This document shows positions 30,982 through 43,215 of a DNA stretch of 64,000 nucleotides, in pieces (within the stretch, counting starts at the first letter, position 1; each line of letters starts with the position of its first letter). This DNA is from Adineta steineri. Taxonomy: Eukaryota; Rotifera; Eurotatoria; Adinetida; Adinetidae. The notes beneath the pieces are model-generated. The model saw nothing but the letters and a program-made list of their open reading frames with translations, was not told the DNA's origin and ran no database searches. Both the position numbers and the translations under genes were made by a program. The stretch lies in the NCBI GenBank assembly GCA_905250115.1, contig CAJNOI010000240.1, forward strand, positions 1 to 64,000, in the 5' to 3' direction.

Positions 30982-32919
30982 ATGTCTAAGAAAACAATTC
31001 GTAAAAATCATACTGTCATACCGAATGGTATGAGTGAAATTGTTGATACATCTGAATCGGAAGATGAAATAAAGAAAATTCAAGATATTTTGAAGAATCA
31101 ACTTGTAATGAACAATGAATCATCATCACATGAAACTACTACTACTACTGATAGTGAAGAAGAATTCCAACAAGCAACATCCAAATCTAAATCCAAATCA
31201 AAGAAAAAGAAAAGATTTCATTGGACTAAAAAATCGTTTACACCACCTTCATCAACATTTACAGAAAACTTACCACCACCACCAAGCAGCTCTGAACCTG
31301 AACCAATTGAATACTTTTATTCAATGTTTGGTAAAAATTCTATCAACATTTTGAAGGATCAATCAAACCTATACTCTGTACAACAAAATCCAAATCGACC
31401 TGTCAATATTACCGACATTGAAATTCATCAATTTATTGGAATATTGATCATGACAAGTGTTTATTGTTTTCCACAACAACGATTTTATTGGACATATAAT
31501 ACACGTATTCCATCAATCGCCTCGGCAATAAGCCGAGACCGATTTCTTCAAATCAAAAAAAATTTACATGTTGTGGACAATACAAATCAACTAAATCGAA
31601 ATGATCCTACTTATGATAGAGCATTCAAAGTTCGACCACTATTAAATATCGTAAAAGAAAACTTTCGACAAATCCCGAAGGAAGAACATTTAAGTATCGA
31701 TGAACAGATTATACCGTTTAAAGGTAAAAGTGTAATGAAGCAGCATATGCCAAACAAACCTAATCGATGGGGGTACAAGATGTATTTACTTTGTGGTGGT
31801 AATAGTGGAATTTGTTACGACTATGAATTATATACAGGCAAATCCAATCAAACACAACACGGTTTTTGTACAGACATTGTATTGAAACTTAGTGAAACTA
31901 TTCCACGAATGAAGAATCACAAAGTTTATTTTGACAACTATTTTACAACTATTAGATTACAAGTTGAATTATATAAATTAGGAATTTTTTCTGCTGGCAC
32001 TGCTCGAACCAATCGTTTATCTGATCTGGTAATGAAAGATGCCAAATCATTAGAACAAGAAGGTCGAGGTGCCATGGATCATCGAATTGTTCAAGTGGAT
32101 GGTGTCGTAGTATGTGCCACCAGATGGTTTGATAATAATATAGTCAACTGTATTTCTACATTATATGGTTGTGAATCACATGATTTTGTTAAAAGATGGT
32201 CCGCTTCACAGAAGCAACATATTCAAGTTAAACGTCCAAATGTTATTAAGTTTTACAATCAATATATGGGTGGCGTTGATCTCATGGATATGCTCATTTC
32301 ATTATACAGAATAAATATTGGTTCCAAGAAATATTATATCAAAATTATTTTCCAATTGATTGATTTATCGATTGCTAATGGCTGGTTATTATACCGTCGT
32401 CATTGTGATCAACTTCGATTAGCAAAAAATGAGATTCTATCATTATTACAATTTCGAATGGCAGTTGCTGATGCTTTATTAAAACCAGTAGCACCTGAAC
32501 CTCCAGTTCAACGAGGGCGACCAACTGCACGTCTTCAATCAAAAAAAAAAAGTCAATCTAAACAACGTCGAGCTCTAACTACTCAACATCCATTATCCAG
32601 TACTCGTCGTGATGGATTCCATCACTGGCCAAAGTCAATAACTAAAGGACGTTGTCGTAATATTGGATGCNNNNNNNNNNNNNNNNNNNNNNNNNNNNNN
32701 NNNNNNNNNNNNNNNNNNNNNNNNNNNNNNNNNNNNNNNNNNNNNNNNNNNNNNNNNNNNNNNNNNNNNNGTTTATGGGCATTAAAAGATATTCAAATAT
32801 CATGTACAATGAGTTCTGATTCAGATAAACATCATCATTATCGTCAACAGATAATTCTTTCAGATCGAAATCGTATAACTACATCGCAACAACAACGAAT
32901 GAAAAGATCAAATTTGTAA
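30982..32919 (+). CDS. piggyBac-type transposase (PGBD-like), gap near C-terminus
   Basis: A single long frame from an ATG at 30982. The N-terminus is acidic and Ser/Thr-rich and then basic (residues 20-80), followed by the DDE_Tnp_1_7 catalytic region from about residue 105. The Asp residues expected for piggyBac catalysis are present: D240 in LSIDEQ, D318 in YFDNYF and D433 in GGVDLMD. The enzyme family cuts and rejoins DNA at TTAA. A Lys/Arg-rich segment (515-535) precedes the C-terminal Cys-rich region, which falls in a 100-N gap, so the frame and sequence after 32770 are unproven. No TTAA-flanked terminal repeats were found around the ORF, so it may be a damaged element, a domesticated gene, or have ends too diverged to see. 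AATAAA lies at 32977. It converges with the peptide gene at 33013. Confidence 0.85.
   Translation: MSKKTIRKNHTVIPNGMSEIVDTSESEDEIKKIQDILKNQLVMNNESSSHETTTTTDSEEEFQQATSKSKSKSKKKKRFHWTKKSFTPPSSTFTENLPPPPSSSEPEPIEYFYSMFGKNSINILKDQSNLYSVQQNPNRPVNITDIEIHQFIGILIMTSVYCFPQQRFYWTYNTRIPSIASAISRDRFLQIKKNLHVVDNTNQLNRNDPTYDRAFKVRPLLNIVKENFRQIPKEEHLSIDEQIIPFKGKSVMKQHMPNKPNRWGYKMYLLCGGNSGICYDYELYTGKSNQTQHGFCTDIVLKLSETIPRMKNHKVYFDNYFTTIRLQVELYKLGIFSAGTARTNRLSDLVMKDAKSLEQEGRGAMDHRIVQVDGVVVCATRWFDNNIVNCISTLYGCESHDFVKRWSASQKQHIQVKRPNVIKFYNQYMGGVDLMDMLISLYRINIGSKKYYIKIIFQLIDLSIANGWLLYRRHCDQLRLAKNEILSLLQFRMAVADALLKPVAPEPPVQRGRPTARLQSKKKSQSKQRRALTTQHPLSSTRRDGFHHWPKSITKGRCRNIGCXXXXXXXXXXXXXXXXXXXXXXXXXXXXXXXXXXLWALKDIQISCTMSSDSDKHHHYRQQIILSDRNRITTSQQQRMKRSNL
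32671..32770. other. Assembly gap (100 N) inside the piggyBac ORF
   Basis: Exactly 100 N. It removes the expected C-terminal Cys-rich zinc-binding part of the transposase. Its true length is unknown. Confidence 0.95.
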
Positions 32920-33012
32920 ATAGATTTTTCTATGTATTATTATATTCATTTCATTTCATTTTTTTTCAACAAAACAAATAAATAATTTTCTTTTTATTTT
33001 AAATGTTATTTT

Positions 33013-33315
33013 TTAAACGCTAATTGTCCATCCGACTCGTTTACCTCGTTGCTGTTGTTTTTGCTGTTCATGTATTTCGTATGAATGAAAAGAATTTGAA
33101 CATAATTTATTCGTTAATTTTAATGGATATTGTTCTTGTTGTTGACATATAATTGAAATAAAATTTGATGGATACATTACATCAGTTGGTAATTTAATAA
33201 GATTTGGGTATAAAGAATTTTCAATAGGTAAATCATCCGAGAATGGTAATGATTCAATTGAATAAAAATATATCATTGAAATAAAAATACTGAATGCAAG
33301 AATACGAAATGCCAT
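33013..33315 (-). CDS. Small secreted peptide precursor, uncharacterised
   Basis: A single-exon 100-aa frame starting at the ATG at 33315. Residues 1 to about 23 form a good signal peptide (MAFRILAFSIFISMIYFYS...). The mature part has two Cys (IIC and KLC, about 15 residues apart) and a Gln-rich stretch, and ends with a GKR dibasic site followed by VGWTISV. A short secreted chain with a dibasic site near the end fits a peptide-hormone-like precursor, but I do not recognise the family, and Gly-Lys-Arg followed by seven residues could also be incidental. A minus-strand AATAAA sits at 32998-32993, about 15 bp past the stop, overlapping the 3' region of the facing piggyBac gene. Confidence 0.6.
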   Translation of the reverse strand: MAFRILAFSIFISMIYFYSIESLPFSDDLPIENSLYPNLIKLPTDVMYPSNFISIICQQQEQYPLKLTNKLCSNSFHSYEIHEQQKQQQRGKRVGWTISV

Positions 33316-36300
33316 GGCGTTTTCTTTTAAAATAATATGGATTAATTACTATAAAAGAAGAATTTATTTGCAAATATTCGGTATCATGAGAAAAAGATAT
33401 AGTAGAATTTTCTTTTGTAAGAAATTAAAACTGGCGTTTCCTTCTTTCTTGATAAATATAATGAAGTTATTCCATACAATTGATTCAATAGCTCGAACTT
33501 ATGTTATTCTGTCAAAGTCGCTCATGAATTTTTATAATTAACAGCCAATACGAGCGATTCGTCTATTATGATTTATAATATTTTAAAATTCTCTTATAAC
33601 TAGAATTCTAATTGAAGGAAAATGTATCGTTGTCAAATAGTTAGGACTTAAATAGAACTCATTCAATCGAGTGCAACTCAATGAATATTAATAGGATGGA
33701 TATGAATTTATATGAACTCTAATCAGAATCTGTTTTATTTAAGAGAATATCAATTAGATGAATATTAATTAGGGAATAGAACGATAGAGAAGAAGTTATT
33801 GAATACCTCATTTACAATTAATAGAGAATCATTAGATACAACTTGTAAAATATGACTCACAGACAAATATAATTTATTGCATGAAATTTTTGATTGAAAT
33901 CTAATAGAATCTATCTCTGAGTATACGAAAAACGACTTAATTAATACTCTTATTGTAATGATGGAAAATAAATTAAACATACATTGATTTAATCGTATGC
34001 TCTCAGTGATCTCATATCTGTTTTTTAAAACAAGGTGGGTGTGGGCGGAACTGCGCTATTATCCGATCAATTTAAAAAAGTAAGGCAATACTTGTAATCA
34101 ATAAAATGAGCGCTATCGATCTATAAATAAACGTGGGAGATCGGATTTTTTTTTCGATATCTGAGAGATACCCCAGGGACAAAAAAACATGGATGCTGAT
34201 TATTAGGGTATTAAAACTAGGTTCAAATCTTTTGGGACACTGAGATTATAACCTGACACACTTTTCTGATTAAAAGGTAATAAGCATAGCAGATCTGTTT
34301 TCTTTATAGTCTTACGTGTCCCACATGTTCTCTATCCAACGGTGAAAACCACAGGCCTCTATCATTTTCCATTTAAATGTTAAAAGCATTCTCTTCCAAC
34401 GCCTTTTTTTCCAAAAACGGATATTAGTTCATGAATAAGGACATTATCAAATGCTGAACAATTGATCACTGAACTTAGTTTTCTATAACAATGTAATAAA
34501 CCGATAGTAAAAAGTTAGTTTTCATGAAAATACTACTTTACATTGACAATATAAAAATAAGTATGAAGGAAAATCTGTTTAGATACACCGGATATCAACT
34601 TCATTGTGTTGATGTTTAATGGCTTATTTAGATCTTTCAAATAATTCATAGAAAAATCAATTATGACTTTGTAAATCATTCGTACAATCAACTATACATT
34701 CTAGTATAATATAAATCTTGATTATTACGCACGATGCGAAAACTACGTTATTGTTATAATTATTTTATCGGTTAAAAAGAACATTTTTTTTCTTCTATTT
34801 CACTTAATTAAGCTCATCAGGATTAGAATGTGTGTGTGTTCTCTCCTCTTCATCTCATGTTGTAACTTTCAATAAAACATTACTCTCTTAGATTACAATG
34901 AATAAATAAAAAAGGGAGCAGATTACATATGATACGTTTATTATGAAGAGATCTATATATAGCCTAACGTATAAGATATGCTGATTTCTATAATAATAAT
35001 AACAGAAAAATATATCAGTCATTTGATGATGTTTGAAACCGTAGTTTCTTATTAATCTCATTCTGACAAAAACGACTTTATAGATCTAGTTAAACTATCG
35101 AATGTTTTATATGTCAATTTGATAGAAGTCTACATCAATGAAACAATTATGTACATATAACAAGTTGAATCACATTAACCAAAATAGAATTCGTATTGTA
35201 ACAATTCAATATGCTTACTTCAGTATGTAATCCAAAAGACAAGGATATGAACTATGAGTTATATAGTAAAATGCCTTAAATTGAAAGTTTAATGAAAAAT
35301 CTTCGAAAGAATGAACAATCAATAAAGAAATATTTAAGCTTTAAAATAAGAACTATTTCTACCTCATTCAATTACTTAAACTCATGATCCATTAAATAGA
35401 ACTACTGTCTGAATAATAATTCTATTCGTTAAAATAAATGAAAATGAATTTACATTACTTACATTCTGTTATTCATAATTCAATGTTAGAAAACAAGAGA
35501 CACAAAGTAATATAATCTATACTAAAATTCGATACAATAAGAATATTGTCTACAAGTCAGCATGTTCTTGTCTAAACACTTAACAATATCAAAGGTATGT
35601 GATAAAAATATCGTATCAATCAGCTCTACAAACTATATTAATGTAAGTTCAATTCTGACTAATATATTTCAGTTAATTCTAAGGATACTTACTTGGTAAT
35701 AGATAAATTGGAAATGCTCAGATATAATAAAACCTTGTGAAATAATATATTTCATTTTTTTTTCTCCTACATATATAATCTTATTATTATTATATTGACG
35801 TCACATATGTAAAATAAATCATTTTAAGTACTTCAATCAACTGCAACTACATAAACAGTTGTCTCTCTAAATTAATGATAATCTACGGGAAACGTGTTTA
35901 TCGTTGTTAAAAATGAGATTTGTCAATTTCATTCTAAGAGTTTTTATTACCAACTAAACACATACACATTTATATATATATATATATATTATCTGACATA
36001 AAATAAATAGATCACGAATTCTATATATAGATTGTCTCATAAGTTCAGCTGAGTACATATTTAAATAAGTTTTCTTTCAAAAGAATTTATCGTATTTCTT
36101 AAATCGTTTTTATAATTTGCGGTAAAATAGTGGGCGATATACTTCGAAATTCTTTAAGTTTTAATAATAGAATAATGAACATTCTTTCTCTAGAATATGA
36201 CATAAGAGTCCATTAAAAAATCTTTAAGGGTTTCATTGCTTTAGAACTAATTGATATAACTACTGATCGTGAGATATGAAATTGAGTATAACAATGCAGA

Positions 36301-36820
36301 ATATCTTTAACGTTTCTTTTAGAGTTGAATAAATGTGAATATTTTTCGAATAATTAGACAAATAACATAGAACAATTGCAGAATACAGGAGTCCTTTCAT
36401 TTTTCGAGTAAAATAAGTCTGCAATATGAAAAATACTAGATTTTCTAATTAATATATGTCCAAAAATAGAGTAACTGTAGGAATTTTGCAATAATTCAAG
36501 AACGGAAAGAACCAGAGAGCCGAGCGTTTCACTATTCCAAAGAGAAAACAACGGGACATCTTTTGCTTTAATATTGTAAAGAGCAAAGCTATTTAAAAAT
36601 CAAGTATTTCGTCCAAGTGTTTGAAAGAAGAAATTTCACTTTTAAAATACGAGACATTCGGATTTTCACTGAATATCAAACCAATCATTCTTATTAAGTA
36701 GATCGATCTTTTTTTCTTATGTTATTTATCAATAACAAGATGTTTTCTTTTTTTATTTTCTTCTTGAAATAAGAATAACAAAAAACCGGGGATTGCTTAA
36801 TGACCAAACAATCGTCTTTG
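33316..36820. other. Large intergenic region, nothing seen
   Basis: 3.5 kb of AT-rich DNA with no supportable gene. It holds a short (TA)n tract near 35970-35990 and a GTGTGTGTG run near 34830. The single frames at 33314-33541, 33765-33980 and 36354-36551 have no domains. Upstream control elements of the 33315 gene probably lie in its first few hundred bases. A minus-strand AATAAA for importin-4 is at 36757-36752. Confidence 0.5.
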
Positions 36821-39800
36821 TTAATTTGTTTGAAGATGTTTTGTAACAATAACACGCAATGGTTCATTTAATGTTTGCATTACTTGAACAAAAGCAACAC
36901 TATGTTTTGTATAGATTGATCGGAGAAAATCTCGAATAATTAGAACCGCATCTACATATATATGTAAATAAATTCAAAAAAAAATCAATTGAATAATTTT
37001 ACCAGGTAAAACGCGTTCATCATCAATTATCGATGCTGCCATTTCAATACATTTTGGAAGATATGGTTCAATCTATTCAACAAATACGAATTTAATTATT
37101 ATGTAAATATAAATAAATTGTACCTCAGTAAAATACTGTTCGTATAATAAACTAAGACAAGTAAATACAGAATTAGCTTCTGCAAAATCTTCTCGTAGTG
37201 GTAAATGTTGAAAAATAACTGGTAAAACCTAAAATACAATACAAGATATTTATTTATATAGTAATTGTAAAGTTATCGAAATCACAAAAAGTATGAAGTT
37301 TTAAATACACTATTGATCAAAACTAAAAATTTGTTATTTGTCATAGGTATATGCATAGTTTTTTATTACTTAATCTCTAACTTTTCATGCATTATTCTTT
37401 AAAAAAATTTATATTTACTTGTCCAAGTGGTACATGTTTTGGTGAGACTACAATCATTCGACAAAGACAACTGCATATATTATCAATCATTCTTATATTT
37501 GTTTCTTTAATTAAAACTTGAGAGAGACGACTTAATATTGTTTCATATTGTCCAACTAATTGTTGATTAGCTATTACACAAAGAATACCCATACCAAAAC
37601 ATGCATTTGTTCGTACTTCATCATCATCATCAAGTAAATATTGATAGAACACTAGAAAAAAGCTTTTTTATTTTATTTCATTATTTTTTGAGTTTATTTT
37701 TACTTGTAAAAAGTGATTGTAAATGTGGTGTAATCAATATATCATTCATATTTTGTACTGTTTCAGCGAGTACACCAATAACAAATGAACGATCTGATAC
37801 ACTTGCTTGATGTCTCTATATAATAAAAAATAAATAATTCCAAATATTTTTTGTCTAATTAAATTTACAAGACGTTTTTGTAATTTTGGAATAATTGAAT
37901 GAAGATATCCAGGTAAGAATGCAACTTTACCAGTACATGCAATAGATGTTAATATTGGTAGAAGATCTCCACCAGTTGATATTAACATAGCATCATATTC
38001 TGCATCATCATCACCATCTTGTTCTCGACCATCACCACTTTCTTCATTATCTTCATCATCTTCTTGTTGACATTTTGTCTTTTTAGAAAAAAATAAAATT
38101 AGAAATTTAAATTTATTTTTCTTATTTTACTTTATAATTAAGAACTTTTTGAATTGTATAAGCAATTTTTTCAAGTAATGTTACATGTTTAAGCATATCT
38201 AATTTAACTTCTTCTAAAATAGATTTTACTACATCAAGTGTTATTTGTGCCATTGAACGACTTGATGATGTATTTATGATTGTACATAAAGTTGGTATAA
38301 AATCAATTAATAAACGATCGCATTCTAAAATAATTTGAATAGAAAAATACAAAATGAGGAATACTATATATATATATATATACCATCTTGAACAAGTTGT
38401 TTTTCATTTGTTATTTGTGTTTGTGTTGTCATTTTATGAATTGATATGAGAAGATTTCCTGCAGCTGTAGCTGCATTTTGTGAACATTGAAGATTTGGAA
38501 ATTCTAACATATTTTTTATATGTTCAACTATATCTTTTAAGTTTGCCCAAACAGTAACCCTATAAACAAATTTAATAGATTTCAAATTTACTGAATATCA
38601 AAATTAAAATTTGATTATAATTAGATCATTTCTAGAATACAATTAACAAAATCATTCGAATTTTTCGCTTGTGATTGATGAGAAAGTACAGGGTGGCCCA
38701 AAAGTCACGCACCAAACAAAAAAATCAATATCTCCATTACGGCTCGACCAAACCAGCTCATTTTTTTACCAATGGTAGAGGCATATACTAAGTTTATATC
38801 AATAAAGATATGTCTAAGGAAACCGTTTGTTAAGTATCACTATTGACGTCAACAAGAAAAATTTACTTTGTCGCAGATAGAAAAATATCAGTCCGTTTGC
38901 TCAAGCTGTAAGGTAGATATTAATTGTTTTGTTAGGTGCGTGACTTTTGGGCCACCCTGTACTTGAAGGCTAATCTATTAGTCTTCCGGAAAAATTAATA
39001 TTTCGAAGTTTTGTATAAATACAAATCTCAGCGAAAAAATCTTTCTATCTATCAAATCGTTTTTGGAACAATGAAAGTATTGCTAATCATTTCTAGATCA
39101 CTTTTTGAATAAATAATATTCGATCATGAAAATTAAAAGAATATCTTACATGCAATTTTCGACAATATCACCTAATGCTTCTATTGCAGCTGCTTTTTCT
39201 TCTACATGAGCATTTTCAATAGTCATTCTATTAGATTAAAAATAATATCTAAAAATATTATAAATCATTTTTTTTTGATACCGTTCATCTTCAAGTTCAT
39301 CATTATCAGAATTATCTTCATCATTTTCTTCATTACCACTAGCTTCTGCTATATCATTAATTCCAGATGCTGTAGTATCAATTTCTTCTTCTTCAACCCA
39401 TTCTAATTTACGAGTTTCAGTTGCGGCAAGATCCTATATAAACAAATGTTCTTATGTAAAAATTCTATCGAATATATTCTTACTTCAATCCAATCAAGTG
39501 ATCGAAGAGATTCAAAGATATGTGCATTAATTTTACTAATATGAACTGAATTAAAATCATTTTTTAATACTCGACTAGCTGCTCCACCAAGAGCAAATCT
39601 AAATGAAAAACAAAAATAAACATCTTTTTGTATAATTTTATTTCTTTACACAGCTGAACGAAATTCAGGTTCATCAATTTCACCATATAAATTAAGTGAA
39701 AATTCTAATGCTTGTATTAAAATTGCTTTACAATGATCAGTTCCAACTGCACGACAAAGCGAAGCAAGTGTATCTAATATATATTTAACAATATTAATAT

Positions 39801-42800
39801 ATAATATTTCGAAACAAAAAATTTCTTACTAAGCGATGTACAAAATACCGGTAAAGATTCTGCATTTGGTTTTTGACTTAGATTTGGTGAGAGTTGTGTT
39901 ATAACTGGTTCAAGATATGGTGCAAATTTATCTTTCATTACAATCGCTAAATAGAACAAATATTAAAACGAAATTTATTTAATATTTATTTAAGATTTAC
40001 AAATAGCTGGATAAACAGCAAGGACTAATTCTCGAACTTTTGTATTTGTTGTTGAAGCATGAACATGAAATAAAACTCGAAGTACTTCAGGTATGGTATG
40101 TTGATGTTCTTCATCTAAAATTAAAGTAAAATAAATAATAAATAACTTATATACTACTACTAATTCAAAATATTTCTAGAACATATCGTACATCTTTACT
40201 GAAATCCACTTTCGGAAGGAATTTTTTATTATGAGTCTATCTAGGGATGTGCAGTGTCAGTGAAAATACTGAAAAACTGACACTTAAAATATCAGTGTCA
40301 GTGTCCACCGAACACCGAATATAAGTGGTCGGTGCCCACCGTGCCACTGAAATATCGGTGTCAGTGTTCACCGAACACCGAATTTAAGTGGTCGGTGCTC
40401 ACCGTGCCACTGAATATATCGGTGCCAGTGTTCACTGAACATGGACGATATCAGCTCCTAAAATATTTTTGTGTTAAACCTTATTATTTACAACAATAAA
40501 TCAGTGTGTTCACCGAAAAACTGGCACGGTGAGCACCGTACACCGAAAATAAGTGTTCGGTGGACACTGACACCGATATTTCAGTGCCACGGTGGGCACC
40601 GACCACTTGTATTCGGTGTTCGGTGAACACTGACACCGATATCTCAGTGCCACGGTGGACACCGACCACTTATATTCAGTGTTCAGTGAACACTGACACC
40701 GATATTTCAGTGGCACGGTGAGCACTGAACACCGAATATAAGTGTCACTGAAAATCGTTGTCAGTGAAATTCAGTGCTCAGTAAACCGACACTGCACATC
40801 CCTAAGTCTATCGATTATTAAAAACTTACTTAATACTCCAATAATTTCTTCAACAGCATAATAAATTCGTATAACTTTAAGATTATGATTTTGCATATTT
40901 TCTGGTTTAATCATAAGTTCCATTAGAATAGGTAAAATTTGTACTGAATATTTCGAAATTTCTCCCTAAAAATATAATCAATCTCAAATATAAAATTGAA
41001 AAACTAAATAAATTTACTTCTAAAACAGCACATGTTTCACCTAATGCTAATAATGCTGCACTTGATACGTCAGAACTTGGATCTTGAAGACCCATTTTAA
41101 GTGCTGTCATATATGGTTCAAGATAACTAAATATTTCATATACATAAACAAATAAGAATTATTATTCATAGTTTGTCTTACTTATTATTGATATAATCAC
41201 AACAACCATCAATAATACCCGAGAGAACATAATAAGCAGCTTTACGTTCATTTGCAACACTACTTTGTAACATAGGTTCAACTTGTGCAATCTATAGAAA
41301 ATTAAGGAATAGGAAAGATTTATCTTTCGACAAATAAACATACAACTAATGGTACGAATTTTTCTGGAGATAAATGATATGACATTGCTTCAAGTACATG
41401 ATTAGCACCGGCAACAACAACTGGTTCATCTTCATCATCATCAGTAGTACTATTAGCATCAATTGATGTTAAACTAATTATTTGAAGTAATGCTTGAATA
41501 ATAGGTGGAAGAATTGCTTGATTTTTTAATAAAACTTTTTTCTTTTGTCGACAAATTTCAGCTAATATACTTAAACCATTATAACGTACTGATTCAAGAA
41601 CTGATTCATCATTTCTTAAAGCTACCTACAGGTAAAAAAAATTTGAATAAAAACAAAATTTTATAAATAAGAGAAATATTACTTGAAGACAAGTTGAAAT
41701 AATACTTTGAAGATGTGCTCCAATAACATTTGGTAATTCACAATCAAGTAATGCTTCATAAAAATCCAAGAGATTAGTTGTATTTTCAGCCTACAAAATT
41801 ACCAATTACATCAAAAATATGAAATAGTGTTAAAAGCAGGTAATTCTAGACTTAATTCATATGAATTATGGTTACGTCTTGGAATCCGGAAATTTTCTGA
41901 TATCGTTCTAACAGAAGAGAATGATAATATTCTTTCATAAATGTTTATGGTTGTCTACGTCAATCATGATTATCGTCTACTATCTTGAGAGTGGGGGTGT
42001 TGTGTTCATGCTTTATCTACACCCATACCTTCTAGCTAAAATCAATACTCTTGCCAAAAAGAATGTGACAGTTACAGTTCGAAAAAACTGAACCTGAGCT
42101 TTCACAGTCCCACTTGCCACACATTTCGAGGGCGATGAACATCTCGTGGGACTTTCTTTATTGGTGGCTAGTAAAAAGTGAACTATATCACTTATCTTCA
42201 AATCAAATGATTTCTCTTCTTTCTCGCACATATTTCTTTATTAAATAAACTGCTGAATCTTTTTTTCAAAACATTTCCGGATTTCGAAAGAGTACCTAAA
42301 TTATTACCTTAAGATTAACAAAAAGATGTTGTATTGTTTCATTTGCAAGAGGTACAAGATCAGCAATAGTTTGTACATATTGTTTTTGTTCAAGTACTTT
42401 AACAAGACTTGTTAAAATAATTAATGCTTGTTCACAAACAACTGTTGATGGTCTTGTTTTTAACATTGTTGTGATAAGATTAAATGTATGTGGCCAATGT
42501 TCGAGTACAAATTTTCCACAATAAGTTGCAAGTGTAGCAAATAATTGCATACCTAATTCAAGTTGTTTTAAATCAGTTGATTGAACAAGTGTACCACATA
42601 GATGAAGATATTCTTTCCAACCACCTGTAACTTCATTTTTATTTTGTTTTTTTGATGATTTCTTTTTCTTTTCAACAACTTCATGTTGTAAATCTTGTTT
42701 AGCAATTGTACCAATTAATTCAAATAATGATTTACGTATACGTTGATTACTTTCAATTTGTATTTGTTCAAGTAAAAGATGTTTTAATGTTTCATGAATA

Positions 42801-43024
42801 TCTTTAGGTATTGTTGCTGATGATTTAGTTATTTTACGACGAAGTAATACAGATGCTAATATACGTATTTGATCATTTTGTTCAGAACGTAATACATGAA
42901 ATAATTGTAGAAGAAAATCATTTGTTAACGAAAGATTTTGTAATTGTTTTGTTGCTTGTTTTACTTTCTCAGTATCAGGTTCAGTCAATTGACTAAGCCA
43001 ATGAATAAGTGTTGTTGATTGCAT
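36821..43024 (-). CDS. IPO4: Importin-4-like karyopherin-beta, 20 exons, 1130 aa
   Basis: Nuclear import receptor of the importin-beta superfamily, built of HEAT repeats. In vertebrates importin-4 carries histones and ribosomal proteins into the nucleus. Exons by my splice reading: 43024-42308, 41790-41683, 41625-41344, 41291-41182, 41126-41018, 40965-40830, 40114-40001, 39946-39830, 39773-39650, 39598-39484, 39433-39282, 39227-39150, 38559-38384, 38324-38131, 38078-37869, 37815-37704, 37651-37419, 37228-37124, 37072-37003, 36951-36821. The sum is 3393 nt, an open frame of 1130 aa, close to human IPO4 (1081). HEAT signatures include GLQDPSSDVSSAALLALGE, FALGGA, EEKAAAIEALGD and VRTNACFGMG; an acidic loop (DDDEDE) follows in exon 3 and others in exons 11 and 15. 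Introns are mostly 45-60 bp. Three larger ones hold mobile elements. RhoGDI lies 191 bp upstream on the same strand. Confidence 0.92.
38689..38959. mobile_element. mariner-like MITE in an importin-4 intron
   Basis: 271 bp with at least 25-bp perfect terminal inverted repeats (CAGGGTGGCCCAAAAGTCAC at both ends), flanked by TA (38687-38688, 38960-38961). Both features match Tc1/mariner. No coding capacity. It lies in the intron between exons 12 and 13, leaving the splice sites untouched. The perfect ends suggest a fairly recent insertion. Confidence 0.88.
40242..40804. mobile_element. hAT MITE with inverted tandem interior, in an importin-4 intron
   Basis: 563 bp, termini TAGGGATGTGCAGTGTC inverted at both ends, perfect 8-bp target duplication AGTCTATC (40234-40241, 40805-40812). 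Inside, a unit of about 60 bp built from CGGTGTCAGTGTTCACCGAA and GTGGTCGGTGCCCACCGTG words is repeated about twice on the left and three times inverted on the right, around an AT-rich centre (40455-40505). No coding capacity. It occupies most of the intron between exons 6 and 7. Confidence 0.9.
41870..42298. mobile_element. Probable MITE in importin-4 intron 1
   Basis: GGAATCCGGAAAT near 41880 is matched inverted by ATTTCCGGATTTC near 42275-42287, with similarity extending outward on both sides (GGTTACGTCTT against AGGTACTCTTTC). This makes the intron about 517 bp, ten times the usual size in this gene. A 72-codon frame inside is not credible. The target duplication is unclear. Confidence 0.5.
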
Positions 43025-43215
43025 GAAGATTGTTTTTCTTATCTAGAAAAAAATTAGATAATTAGTTAAAATGAAATTTTTATTCAATATTTGTCTTAAG
43101 CGAAAATATAAACTTCGTAATTAAATTCTTGTGTCAAAAAATTACTTATAAAAAAAAAGGTATAATCATAAAAAAGAATGTGTTAAATATGTTCATTCAT
43201 TCATAATTTGAAAAG

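Noticed and set aside
31115..31354. His/Leu-rich frame inside the piggyBac gene
   Set aside because: It is a shadow frame of the transposase's low-complexity N-terminus.
42013..42231. 72-codon minus-strand frame in importin-4 intron 1
   Set aside because: It sits in a probable MITE. Exon phases on both sides join correctly without it.
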